A stretch of 9,133 bases of DNA, taken from an uncultured Ruminococcus sp. (lineage in GTDB: Bacteria; Bacillota; Clostridia; Oscillospirales; Ruminococcaceae). Under the pieces are notes generated by a model. The model ran no database searches, had not been told where the DNA came from, and saw only the letters and a list, made by a program, of their open reading frames with translations. Below are positions 1 through 7,074 of this stretch, piece after piece. The stretch covers positions 1 to 9,133 of the forward strand of contig UQYK01000063.1 of assembly GCA_900545285.1 (NCBI GenBank), read 5' to 3'. Each line of letters starts with the position of its first letter. Positions within the stretch are counted from its first letter, which is position 1. The position numbers and the translations under genes were made by a program.

Positions 1-214
1 CGCCGCCGATGAGGGCGATGGGCTTGTTGCCTGCCATCTGCAGACGCTTCATCAGACACAGTGCCATAAAATGTCCTACATGCAGGCTGTCTGCGGTAGG
101 ATCAAAGCCGATGTAAAAGGTTGCCTTTCCGGCATTGACCAGCTCTTCAATTTCCTTTTCGTCTGTCATCTGGGCGATGAGTCCCCGCCGCTTCAGTTCT
201 TCAAATACGGTCAT
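1..214 (-). CDS. tyrS: Tyrosyl-tRNA synthetase, N-terminal part (runs off the window)
   Basis: Cytoplasmic class I aminoacyl-tRNA synthetase that activates tyrosine with ATP and charges tRNA-Tyr. Only the first 71 codons are present. The protein begins MTVFEELKRRGLIAQ. It carries the tyrosine-binding segment FYIGFDPTADSLHVGH: Tyr34 and Asp38 fall at the same positions as the tyrosine-contacting residues of Bacillus TyrRS, and HVGH at 45-48 is the class I HIGH motif, followed by a conserved GNKPIALIGG stretch. The start ATG at 214 is preceded by a purine-rich AGAGGG ribosome site and lies just after the leader terminator. The Tyr specifier in the T-box leader independently supports the identity. 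The rest of the Rossmann fold, the KMSKS loop and the C-terminal S4 domain lie outside the window. Confidence 0.96.
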   Translation of the reverse strand, partial: MTVFEELKRRGLIAQMTDEKEIEELVNAGKATFYIGFDPTADSLHVGHFMALCLMKRLQMAGNKPIALIGG

Positions 215-239
215 ATGTTTTCCCTCTTTCCCCGGAGGC

Positions 240-274
240 AAAAAAACGCCCTCCGGAATAATTTGTTCCAGAGG
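240..274 (-). terminator. T-box leader terminator of tyrS
   Basis: A 9-bp stem: CCTCTGGAA pairs with TTCCGGAGG (one G-T wobble) around a 7-nt loop, followed by GCG and a run of seven T on the minus strand. It sits between the T-box core and the tyrS ribosome site. It is the conditional terminator that the antiterminator competes with. Confidence 0.93.
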
Positions 275-517
275 ACGATAGACAAAAGCCGCGCTTCGGC
301 TCTGATTACCGTGGTACCACCTCAATTTATCCGGCATGCACCGCATGTGCCGCACAAGCCGAACCTCAAAGACGCTGTAACGGGCGTACCCGGAGTTCCC
401 TACTGCTGTTCAGAAATCCGCTCCGAGGGGTATTCATCGGGGTGCCGGGATTCTTCTCACCAGCCAGAACCTCTCTGCACCGGACACGCCCCGATTACTC
501 TTCCTCATCTCTGCGTT
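240..517 (-). promoter_or_regulatory. T-box riboswitch leader of tyrS, Tyr specifier UAC
   Basis: A leader of about 300 nt that senses uncharged tRNA-Tyr and controls transcription into tyrS. Seen on the minus strand in order: a GAGGAAGAGTA segment and ATCGGGG that pairs with CCCCGAT (base of stem I and specifier loop); GAATAC directly after that stem, giving specifier UAC (plus-strand 430-432), which fits tyrosine; a conserved CCGTTACAG stretch typical of stem III; then the T-box core GGTGGTACC (plus-strand 313-321), which presents the bulge that pairs with the free tRNA 3' end. The terminator hairpin follows. By family knowledge, uncharged tRNA-Tyr stabilises the antiterminator and lets RNA polymerase read into tyrS. 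The exact 5' end is inferred from the promoter. Confidence 0.93.
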
Positions 518-523
518 TTGTTT

Positions 524-552
524 ATCATAGCATATTTCTCACCGGATGTCAA
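524..552 (-). promoter_or_regulatory. Promoter of the tyrS T-box leader
   Basis: On the minus strand, TTGACA (plus-strand 547-552) and TATGAT (524-529) are separated by exactly 17 bp, with a TGC extension just before the -10. This is a near-perfect housekeeping sigma promoter. Transcription should start near 517. It begins only about 40 bp after the ATPase stop codon, and no separate terminator is visible in that gap, so readthrough from the ATPase gene into the leader is possible and would be filtered by the T-box terminator. Confidence 0.9.
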
Positions 553-591
553 GTCGGTTCGCAAAAGTAATCTGTGTCACTGCTCCCTTTT

Positions 592-2904
592 TCAGGAAAG
601 GCATTTTCGCAGCTTTGCAGACAGGCGGCTGTCCGGACGGAACAGTGTCAGTGCCAGAACCCGCTCTGTCACAAGACTGAGCGCCGCAAATCCCAGCAGG
701 AACAGCAACGTGCTTCCAGTGGGGACGGCCATGTGGAGAATATCCACACAGAGCCAGTGATTTTTCAGCCACAGGCACAGGGCAACGGCGGCATAATAGC
801 CAATGCCGGTTGTAATGCACAGAAAGCCCCGGAGCTTATTGAAGGGGCAGCACATCTTGAAAACACCCAGGATGCCCACAGTGCCGATCAGCAAAAACAG
901 CAGGGCATTTGCCTGGGTATTCTCCCCGGATGCCCCCAGAATGCCACAGGCGTGAAGAATCAGATAGATGCCAAAACACAGGGCAATGGAAATGGCGTTC
1001 GGTGCCGCGCGGCGAATAGCCTCCGGCAGAAACCGGGTCGTGACCTTCTGTGAATTTTGCTCAAAGGAGGCGAAGAAGGAGGGATAGCCCTCAATCACCA
1101 GATCGATCAGGGTAATCTGAATCGGCACAAACGGGAACGGCGCATTTGTCAGCAGACACAGCGCACAAAGCAAAATGGAATACAGCGTTTTAATGAAGAA
1201 TACGCCGGCAGATTTAGTAAGATTGTTAACTACCCGTCGTCCCTGCATCAGGACATCCTTTAGCACAGAAAAGTCAGAGTCCAGCAACACCAGCTGTGCC
1301 ACCTGACGGGCAGCATCACTTCCTTGACCGACCGCAATGCTGCAATCCGCTTCTTTCAGCGCCAGCAGATCATTTACGCCGTCTCCGGTCATGGCAACGG
1401 TATGCTTTTTCCGGTGCAGCGCTTCAACCAGTTGCTTTTTCTGCGTTGGTGTAACGCGTCCAAAGACAGAGTACGTCTCGGCAATTTCATCCATGGATGC
1501 GTCCGCTTCCAGTTGACTCATATCCAGGTAGTGTTCCGCGCCGGGCACGCCTGCCTTCGCTGCAATGGCCGACACCGTGACCGGATTGTCTCCGGAAATA
1601 ATCTTTACCGCTACGCCCTCGCTCCGAAAATACGCCATGGCCGCAGAGGCATTCTTCCGGATGGGGTCCACAATCAGCACCGCAGCCAGCAGTTTCAGCG
1701 TCGGCAGCGGCTGTTCCTTTGTCACCGGCTCTGTGGTGATACCCACCAGAAGAATCCGTTTTCCGGCAGCCATATGCGACTGTACTGCATCCGGCAGCGG
1801 CTTTGGAGACAGCTTTTCCGGTGCGCCCACCAGAAGAGTTGCGCCGTCTGAAAACGTCATGGCGCTCCATTTCCGATCCGAGGAAAAGGGAATATCTGCT
1901 GTCCGCGTATAAGTTTCCGCACCAGGGAAATAGCTGCTCAGCGCCTGAAAGGTGGCATTGTTATCCGAAGTTTGAGACAGAAAGCTGCCCATGCGCTGCT
2001 GAAATTCTTCGGTGTCCGCATCCGGGAAGAATATGGTGTCCTCCACCTGCATTCTCCCCTCGGTCAGTGTACCAGTCTTATCCAGGCAAAGCACATCGAC
2101 ATGCGCCAGATTTTCCAGCGAATAGAGATCCTGCACCAGTACATGCTTCTTGGACAGGGAGACAATTCCGGCAGCCAGGCCAATGCTGATCAGCAGATAC
2201 AATCCCTTCGGCAGCATGCCCAGCAGGCCGGCAGAAGTGGTGACCACAGCGTCATACATTCCCCGTTCGTCAAAGAAAAATGACTGTATGAACAGCAATA
2301 TTCCCAGAGGCACGATGAGAAATCCCGTCAGCTTTGTCACGCGACGCATAGAGAGCACCAGCTCGGAGCTGATTGCCTTGGACTTTTTGGCTTCTCTGGC
2401 GATTTTCGAAGCATAGTTATCGCTTCCCACATGAATGACACGTGCCCGGCATTTGCCGCTGATTACAGAACTGCCGGAGAGCAGATCGTCCCCCGTTTTT
2501 TTGGAAACCGCATCCGATTCTCCGGTGAGGAGGGATTCGTTGACTTCCAGTGTGCCGTCCATGACAACTGCATCCGAACAAATCTGCATGCCGCTTTCCA
2601 GAAGCAGAATGTCATCCAGTTCCACCTCTGCCAAATCGATTTCCATCGCCGCGCCGTTTCGCTCCACCATTGCTTTTGGAGTGGACAGCAGCGACAGCTT
2701 TTCAATCAGACGCTTTGCTTTCAACTCCTGCATAATCCCGATGGCGGTATTCAGAGCGATCACAAAAATGAAAAACAGATTCGACCAGGCGTGCACAAAA
2801 ATCAGCGCCAAGGCAATCAGCACATTGAATAGATTGAACAGAGTGCAGATATTTTCCCGGAAGATCTGCCCAGTGGACTTCGTGATTTTCTCTTGTTGGT
2901 TCAT
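592..2904 (-). CDS. CtpE/Exp7-type cation-translocating P-type ATPase
   Basis: A 770-residue membrane pump that uses ATP through a phospho-aspartate intermediate. Visible in order: two short N-terminal membrane helices (about 22-57) with almost no cytosolic extension and no heavy-metal-binding domain; actuator TGES (127-130); membrane helices at about 192-250 with LPKG (231-234) where Ca2+ and Na+/K+ pumps have PEGL; phosphorylation motif DKTGTLT (275-281, Asp275); nucleotide-binding residues around KWSA (345-348) and GAPE (360-363); SGDNPVT (437-443); hinge TGDGVND (506-512); and six further hydrophobic segments from about 565 to 747. The tight N-terminus and LPKG match the CtpE/Exp7 branch. 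Mycobacterial CtpE is reported to take up Ca2+; the ion here cannot be read from sequence. The start ATG follows AGAAAGGA by 11 nt. It is divergent from the NSS transporter and has its own promoter. All catalytic motifs are intact. Confidence 0.9.
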   Translation of the reverse strand: MNQQEKITKSTGQIFRENICTLFNLFNVLIALALIFVHAWSNLFFIFVIALNTAIGIMQELKAKRLIEKLSLLSTPKAMVERNGAAMEIDLAEVELDDILLLESGMQICSDAVVMDGTLEVNESLLTGESDAVSKKTGDDLLSGSSVISGKCRARVIHVGSDNYASKIAREAKKSKAISSELVLSMRRVTKLTGFLIVPLGILLFIQSFFFDERGMYDAVVTTSAGLLGMLPKGLYLLISIGLAAGIVSLSKKHVLVQDLYSLENLAHVDVLCLDKTGTLTEGRMQVEDTIFFPDADTEEFQQRMGSFLSQTSDNNATFQALSSYFPGAETYTRTADIPFSSDRKWSAMTFSDGATLLVGAPEKLSPKPLPDAVQSHMAAGKRILLVGITTEPVTKEQPLPTLKLLAAVLIVDPIRKNASAAMAYFRSEGVAVKIISGDNPVTVSAIAAKAGVPGAEHYLDMSQLEADASMDEIAETYSVFGRVTPTQKKQLVEALHRKKHTVAMTGDGVNDLLALKEADCSIAVGQGSDAARQVAQLVLLDSDFSVLKDVLMQGRRVVNNLTKSAGVFFIKTLYSILLCALCLLTNAPFPFVPIQITLIDLVIEGYPSFFASFEQNSQKVTTRFLPEAIRRAAPNAISIALCFGIYLILHACGILGASGENTQANALLFLLIGTVGILGVFKMCCPFNKLRGFLCITTGIGYYAAVALCLWLKNHWLCVDILHMAVPTGSTLLFLLGFAALSLVTERVLALTLFRPDSRLSAKLRKCLS

Positions 2905-3000
2905 CTGGTGCGCATTCCTTTCTCAAACAGGGTTCTTTTCCTCATGCCAAAAGCGGACTTCAAAATATTTTTTCCAAATAAAAATCTGCTTTTTGCCTAT

Positions 3001-3029
3001 ATTATAGCATATCCATGTAAAATCGTCAA
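3001..3029 (-). promoter_or_regulatory. Promoter of the P-type ATPase gene
   Basis: On the minus strand, TTGACG (plus-strand 3024-3029) lies 17 bp from TATAAT (3001-3006), again with a TGC extension before the -10. The predicted start of transcription is near 2994, giving a leader of about 90 nt before the ATG at 2904. Expression looks strong and basal; no classical operator overlaps the hexamers. Confidence 0.88.
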
Positions 3030-3081
3030 GTTAAATTGGAAATAGTTCCGAAAAGATAGTTTCATAAAATTATATGGAAAG

Positions 3082-3105
3082 GCAGGAAATAACTGGATTT
3101 TCTGC
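3082..3105. repeat. Imperfect inverted repeat between divergent promoters
   Basis: GCAGGAAAT and ATTTTCTGC form 9-nt arms with one mismatch around AACTGG. The site lies 25 bp upstream of the -35 of the transporter promoter and about 53 bp upstream of the ATPase -35. That position would suit an activator or shared regulator, but this is inference from symmetry alone and AT-rich DNA often produces such repeats. A second small palindrome, GGAA-ATAG-TTCC, lies at 3038-3049 beside the ATPase -35. Confidence 0.3.
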
Positions 3106-3129
3106 AAAGCATTTCTTTTTCAATACGAT

Positions 3130-3158
3130 TTGACGAAATACAAAAAACATGGTATAAT
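3130..3158 (+). promoter_or_regulatory. Promoter of the NSS transporter gene
   Basis: TTGACG (3130-3135), a 17-bp spacer and a perfect TATAAT (3153-3158). Transcription should start near 3165, leaving a short leader of about 30 nt. The ribosome site AAAGGA (3179-3184) is 10 nt before the ATG at 3195. Confidence 0.9.
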
Positions 3159-3194
3159 AAGAAAGTATATCAAAAGCGAAAGGAATCAAGCACT

Positions 3195-4550
3195 ATGCGT
3201 ACACAAAAAACACAGGAAAAAGCAGGATTCGGGTCGAAAATCGGCTTTATCCTGGCAGCGGCAGGATCTGCCGTAGGTCTGGGGAACATCTGGCGCTTCC
3301 CCTATCTGGCAGCCAAATACGGCGGCGGCATCTTTCTGCTGGTTTATCTGATTCTGGCAGTCACCTTTGGCTTTGCGCTGATGCTGACAGAAATCACCAT
3401 TGGCCGGCGCACCGGAAAGAGCGTCATGGGTGCCTATACCGCCATGGACAAGCGGTTTCGCCCCCTGGGATGGCTGGCCGGCGCAATCCCGGTTATCATT
3501 ATGCCATACTACTGCGTCATCGGCGGATGGGTGCTCAAATACCTCGTGGTCTTTCTCACCGGTTCCGGAAAGGCTGCGGCAGACAACAGCAGCTTTTTCA
3601 GCAACTTTATCGGCCACAGCTGGAGTCCGCTCCTGTTCTTCGCCATCTTTCTGCTCATCACCGGCAGCGTTGTTATGCTGGGTGTACAAAAAGGAGTTGA
3701 AAAGGTCAGCAAAATTCTGATGCCCCTGCTGCTGGTGCTGATTGTCGGCATTGCCATTTACACTATGACGCTCCCCGGCGCCATACAGGGACTGGAATAC
3801 TACATCAAACCGGATCTCAGCGCTTTTTCCATCAAAACAGTGGTCGCGGCAATGGGACAGCTGTTCTACTCCATGTCTCTGGCCATGGGCATTATGATCA
3901 CCTATGGCTCCTACATGCGAAAGGAAGATCATATCGAAAACTCCGTCCGGCAGATTGAAGTGTTCGATACCGTCGTTGCCTTTCTCGCCGGCATGATCAT
4001 TGTTCCGGCTGTCTTTGTCTTTTCCGGCGGTGACAGCAGTGCCCTGAACGCCGGCCCCAGCCTGATGTTCATCACACTGCCCAACGTCTTTTCTGATATG
4101 CTGGGCGGTCAGATTGTGGGCACAGTCTTTTTCCTGCTGGTTTCACTGGCAGCGCTCACCTCTTCCATTTCTCTCATGGAAACCGTTGTTTCTATGCTGG
4201 AAGAACGGTTCCATCTAAAACGGATTCCGGCATGCTGTACCGCTACCGGATGCGCCTTTCTGATCGGTCTGCTGTCTGTCTTTGGCTACAGCATCTGGTC
4301 TGACTTCACCATCTTCGGCAAGCAGATGCTGGATTTCTTCGACTTTGTCAGCAACAATCTGATGATGCCGATTGTAGCACTGATGACCTGTATTCTGGTG
4401 GGATATGTAGTAAAAACTACATATATTGAAAGTGAAATCGAAAAGAACGAGCAGTTCCGCTCCAAGGGATTGTACCGGATTATGATCCGCTATGTGTGTC
4501 CGGCATGCATGCTGATCATCTTCTTCTCTTCCCTGTTCATGTCTTTCTAA
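3195..4550 (+). CDS. Na+-dependent amino-acid transporter, SNF/NSS family
   Basis: An integral membrane symporter of the LeuT/MhsT fold that couples Na+ entry to uptake of an amino acid or related amine. The 451 residues begin with a short cytosolic tail and then the family signature GSAVGLGNIWRFPY (24-37), which forms the unwound part of helix 1 and contributes to Na+ and substrate sites (Asn31 corresponds to LeuT Asn27). Helix 6 shows FYSMSLAMGIMITYGSY (224-240) with its unwound substrate-binding stretch. Helix 8 carries ALTSS (320-324), where LeuT has the Na2-site Thr-Ser pair. The length and a final helix around 429-449 suit the short bacterial branch with 11 rather than 12 helices (MhsT, Tyt1), inferred from hydrophobicity by eye. 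It is monocistronic: own promoter upstream, strong terminator downstream. The substrate is not readable; hydrophobic or aromatic amino acids are common in this branch. Confidence 0.93.
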   Translation: MRTQKTQEKAGFGSKIGFILAAAGSAVGLGNIWRFPYLAAKYGGGIFLLVYLILAVTFGFALMLTEITIGRRTGKSVMGAYTAMDKRFRPLGWLAGAIPVIIMPYYCVIGGWVLKYLVVFLTGSGKAAADNSSFFSNFIGHSWSPLLFFAIFLLITGSVVMLGVQKGVEKVSKILMPLLLVLIVGIAIYTMTLPGAIQGLEYYIKPDLSAFSIKTVVAAMGQLFYSMSLAMGIMITYGSYMRKEDHIENSVRQIEVFDTVVAFLAGMIIVPAVFVFSGGDSSALNAGPSLMFITLPNVFSDMLGGQIVGTVFFLLVSLAALTSSISLMETVVSMLEERFHLKRIPACCTATGCAFLIGLLSVFGYSIWSDFTIFGKQMLDFFDFVSNNLMMPIVALMTCILVGYVVKTTYIESEIEKNEQFRSKGLYRIMIRYVCPACMLIIFFSSLFMSF

Positions 4551-4573
4551 ATTGCCGTTGCACGTTGCAGCAA

Positions 4574-4617
4574 AAAAACAGGGCTGATCTCCCACGGGGG
4601 AAATCAGCCCTGTTTTT
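4574..4617. terminator. Bidirectional terminator between the NSS transporter and glgP
   Basis: AAAAACAGGGCTGAT (4574-4588) pairs perfectly with ATCAGCCCTGTTTTT (4603-4617). Inner bases can extend the stem (one C-A mismatch, then UCCC pairing with GGGA). With T runs on both strands it can end transcription from either convergent gene. It starts 24 bp after the transporter stop. Confidence 0.95.
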
Positions 4618-4629
4618 GAAAAGAGAAGG

Positions 4630-4650
4630 AAAACGGATGTTGTCCGTTTT
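4630..4650 (-). terminator. Small second hairpin, probable glgP terminator
   Basis: AAAACGGA and TCCGTTTT form a perfect 8-bp stem with a 5-nt loop, 14 bp downstream of the glgP stop codon on the minus strand. Its T tail is only four bases, all within the stem, so it may act together with the stronger hairpin at 4574-4617. Confidence 0.6.
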
Positions 4651-4663
4651 CATTATTACTTAC

Positions 4664-6925
4664 TTATTGCAGATGCCAGATATCCCGGTCGTACTCTGCA
4701 ATGGTGCGGTCAGAAGAGAAGTAACCGGATTTTGCAATATTTACAGTCATTTTCTCTGCAAAGGCCATGCGGTCCTCATAGTCGGCATAGGCCTGTTCTC
4801 TGGCTTCCACATAGGCATCAAAGTCCGGGAAGGTCATGAACCAGTCTTTGCCGATCAGCTCCTTCGAAAGACGCTCCAGCCGCTTTTCATCGCCGATTTC
4901 CAGCATTGCTTCGCTGGTGATAAAGTCCACAGCTTCTTTGATTGCCGGGTTCTTTTTATAGTACGACTTGGCATCATAGCTGCCTTTTGCATAGCGCTCT
5001 ACTACTGTTTCGCTGGAATCTCCGAAGATGTAGATATTGTCATCTCCCACCAACTCGTGAATTTCCACGTTTGCACCGTCCTCTGTACCCAGTGTTACTG
5101 CGCCATTGAGCATGAACTTCATGTTGCCGGTGCCGCTGGCTTCCTTGGATGCCAGGGAGATCTGCTCTGAAATATCGCATGCCGGAATCAGCTTTTCGGC
5201 CTTGGTGACGTTATAGTTTTCCACCATCGCCACCTGAAGCCAGGGGCTGACCTCCGGATCTGCTGCAATCAGTTCCTGTAAGCAGAGAATCAGGTGAATG
5301 ATATCCTGCGCAATGACATAAGCCGGTGCAGCCTTTGCGCCGAAGAGCACAGTAATCGGACGAGTAGGCTTCTTTCCTGCCTTGATTTCCAGATACTTGT
5401 GAATCACATACAGTGCATTCAGCTGCTGGCGCTTGTATTCGTGCAGACGCTTGATCTGAATGTCAAAGATAGCATCCGGGTTCAGAGTAATCTGCTGGGT
5501 TTCCTGCAAATAGTCGGCCAGATCCTGCTTGCACGCATGCTTTACGGCCAGCAGTTCCTTTAAGAATGCCGGATCCTTCTGATAATCCAGAAGCTTTTCC
5601 AGTTCCATCGGATCCTTGCGGAAGCCATTTCCGATGCGGGACGCAATCAGATCTGTAAGGCGCGGATTGCAGTGGAGCAGCCACCGGCGGAAGGTGATAC
5701 CGTTTGTCTTATTGTTAAACTTCTCCGGATAAATTTCGTAGAATTGGTGCAGTTCAACTTCCTTCAGAATCTCTGTGTGCAGAGATGCCACACCATTTAC
5801 GCTGTGAGAATAGTGAATGTCCAGGTGTGCCATGTGCACGGTGTCGTTATGATCAATGATGACAGTCTTGGGGTTTTCATACTTCCGGCGTACCTTATCA
5901 TCCAGGATTTCGAGAATCGGAATCAGCTGAGGTACAGCCTTCTGCAAGTAGGAGATCGGCCACTTTTCCAGTGCTTCCGCCAGGATGGTATGATTGGTGT
6001 ATGCACAGGTCTTGGATACTGCGGCAATGGCATCATCCAGCGCCACGCCCCGTGCTGTCATCAGCCGGATCAGTTCCGGAATAATCATAGTCGGATGGGT
6101 GTCATTGATCTGGATAGCCGCATAATCTGCCAGATCTGTCAGCTGACATCCCTTTGCAGTGCATTCATCCAGAATCAGCTGCGCGCCGGCAGAAACCATC
6201 AGATATTCCTGATATACCCGGAGCAGACGACCGTTTTCATCGCTGTCATCCGGATAGAGGAACAGGGTAAGGTTTTTCTCCACGGCAGTTTTATCAAAGT
6301 CAATGCCGTCCTTCACCAGTGTTTCGTCTACTGTTTCAATATCGAACAGATGGAGGGTGTTGGTGGTGTCATTTTCATAGCCCGGCACCAGAATGTCATA
6401 CATTCTTGCCTGCACAGAACAGGTTCCGAAGGGAACTGTATAAACCGTATCCGTCTTTTTCAGCCAGCTCTGGTCTGTAATCCAGGGATCCGGCTGGGCA
6501 GTCTGGACATTCTTTTGAAGCACCTGATGGAACAGGCCGAAGTGATAGTTCAGTCCGATGCCATCTCCGTTCAGTCCCAGCGCTGCAATGGAGTCCAGAA
6601 AGCAGGCTGCCAGTCGTCCAAGACCGCCGTTGCCCAGTGAAGGCTCCGGTTCTACCTCTTCAATGGCAGACAGAGACTTTCCGCAGGCAGAAAGCTGCTG
6701 CTTTACCTCCTCATAAACGCCCAGGTTGATCAGGTTGTTGGACAGCAGTTTTCCCACCAGGAATTCTGCGGAAACATAGTACAGCTTCTTTTTCGTCTTT
6801 GCCGCCGGCTTTCTTGCCGCAGCCAGCCGCTGTGTTTCCTCCAGCAGAACCAGATACAGTTCTGCATCGGTGCAGTCCCCGGCAGTTTTCTGATATTTCG
6901 CCTGTGTCAGTTCGTTGAGATTCAT
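4664..6925 (-). CDS. glgP: Glycogen/alpha-glucan phosphorylase
   Basis: A cytoplasmic, pyridoxal-phosphate-dependent enzyme that splits terminal alpha-1,4 glucose units from glycogen or maltodextrin with phosphate, giving glucose-1-phosphate. The protein is 753 residues if translation starts at the ATG at 6925 (MNLNELTQAK), preceded by AGAAAGGA at about 11 nt. An upstream in-frame ATG at 7048 would add 41 residues that do not look like the family and would run through the promoter region. Seen: PSLGNGGLGRLAACFLDS (95-112), NDTHPTM (274-280), HN/H residues around 359-374, IKRLHEYKRQ (491-500), and the PLP signature EASGTGNMK (595-603) with Lys603 as the cofactor lysine, followed by GAVTLGTEDGANVEI. 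It is shorter than E. coli GlgP/MalP (about 800-815), mainly at the N-terminus, as in many clostridial forms. GlgP and MalP cannot be told apart here. Monocistronic; divergent from the AraC gene. Confidence 0.94.
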   Translation of the reverse strand: MNLNELTQAKYQKTAGDCTDAELYLVLLEETQRLAAARKPAAKTKKKLYYVSAEFLVGKLLSNNLINLGVYEEVKQQLSACGKSLSAIEEVEPEPSLGNGGLGRLAACFLDSIAALGLNGDGIGLNYHFGLFHQVLQKNVQTAQPDPWITDQSWLKKTDTVYTVPFGTCSVQARMYDILVPGYENDTTNTLHLFDIETVDETLVKDGIDFDKTAVEKNLTLFLYPDDSDENGRLLRVYQEYLMVSAGAQLILDECTAKGCQLTDLADYAAIQINDTHPTMIIPELIRLMTARGVALDDAIAAVSKTCAYTNHTILAEALEKWPISYLQKAVPQLIPILEILDDKVRRKYENPKTVIIDHNDTVHMAHLDIHYSHSVNGVASLHTEILKEVELHQFYEIYPEKFNNKTNGITFRRWLLHCNPRLTDLIASRIGNGFRKDPMELEKLLDYQKDPAFLKELLAVKHACKQDLADYLQETQQITLNPDAIFDIQIKRLHEYKRQQLNALYVIHKYLEIKAGKKPTRPITVLFGAKAAPAYVIAQDIIHLILCLQELIAADPEVSPWLQVAMVENYNVTKAEKLIPACDISEQISLASKEASGTGNMKFMLNGAVTLGTEDGANVEIHELVGDDNIYIFGDSSETVVERYAKGSYDAKSYYKKNPAIKEAVDFITSEAMLEIGDEKRLERLSKELIGKDWFMTFPDFDAYVEAREQAYADYEDRMAFAEKMTVNIAKSGYFSSDRTIAEYDRDIWHLQ

Positions 6926-6964
6926 GGTACAAAACGTCCTTTCTTTCGGGTCTGTTTCAGCCCG

Positions 6965-6992
6965 CAACAAATTTTTTGTTGGTTTCATTTTA
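6965..6992 (-). promoter_or_regulatory. glgP control region: -10-like box and palindrome
   Basis: On the minus strand TAAAAT (plus-strand 6987-6992) is a plausible -10 for glgP, with no good -35 17 bp upstream, which suggests dependence on an activator. Immediately downstream, at 6965-6981, is a perfect palindrome CAACAAA-TTT-TTTGTTG that would straddle the start of transcription, a typical position for a repressor operator or an early-transcript hairpin. No match to a carbon-catabolite (cre) site was seen. The function is inferred from position only. Confidence 0.4.
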
Positions 6993-7074
6993 CCACATTT
7001 CCCCTGCCTGCCGCTTGCAGGATTCCATCTGCTTTTTGCACAAAACAATCTTTTTTGAAAGGAGTCTCTTGATT

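Noticed and set aside
2901..2915. Five-codon upstream frame (MRTR, stop) overlapping the ATPase start
   Set aside because: Its ATG is directly against the ribosome site, too close for initiation; the overlap looks accidental.
2949..2993. Hairpin at the 5' end of the ATPase transcript (AAAAGC/GCTTTT arms)
   Set aside because: The stem contains an A-C mismatch in the transcript and a 27-nt AT-rich loop; too weak to call a riboswitch or attenuator.
3186..3932. Long 248-codon minus-strand frame opposite the NSS transporter
   Set aside because: It mirrors the strongly supported transporter gene, is rich in His/Gln/Asp as antisense shadows are, and has no recognisable domain.
5672..6640. 322-codon plus-strand frame opposite glgP
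   Set aside because: It is antisense to conserved phosphorylase motifs, has no ribosome site and reads like complement-derived sequence.
6926..7048. N-terminal extension of glgP to the ATG at 7048
   Set aside because: It has no good ribosome site, adds 41 residues without family likeness and covers the palindrome and -10-like box; the ATG at 6925 has a proper AAAGGA site.
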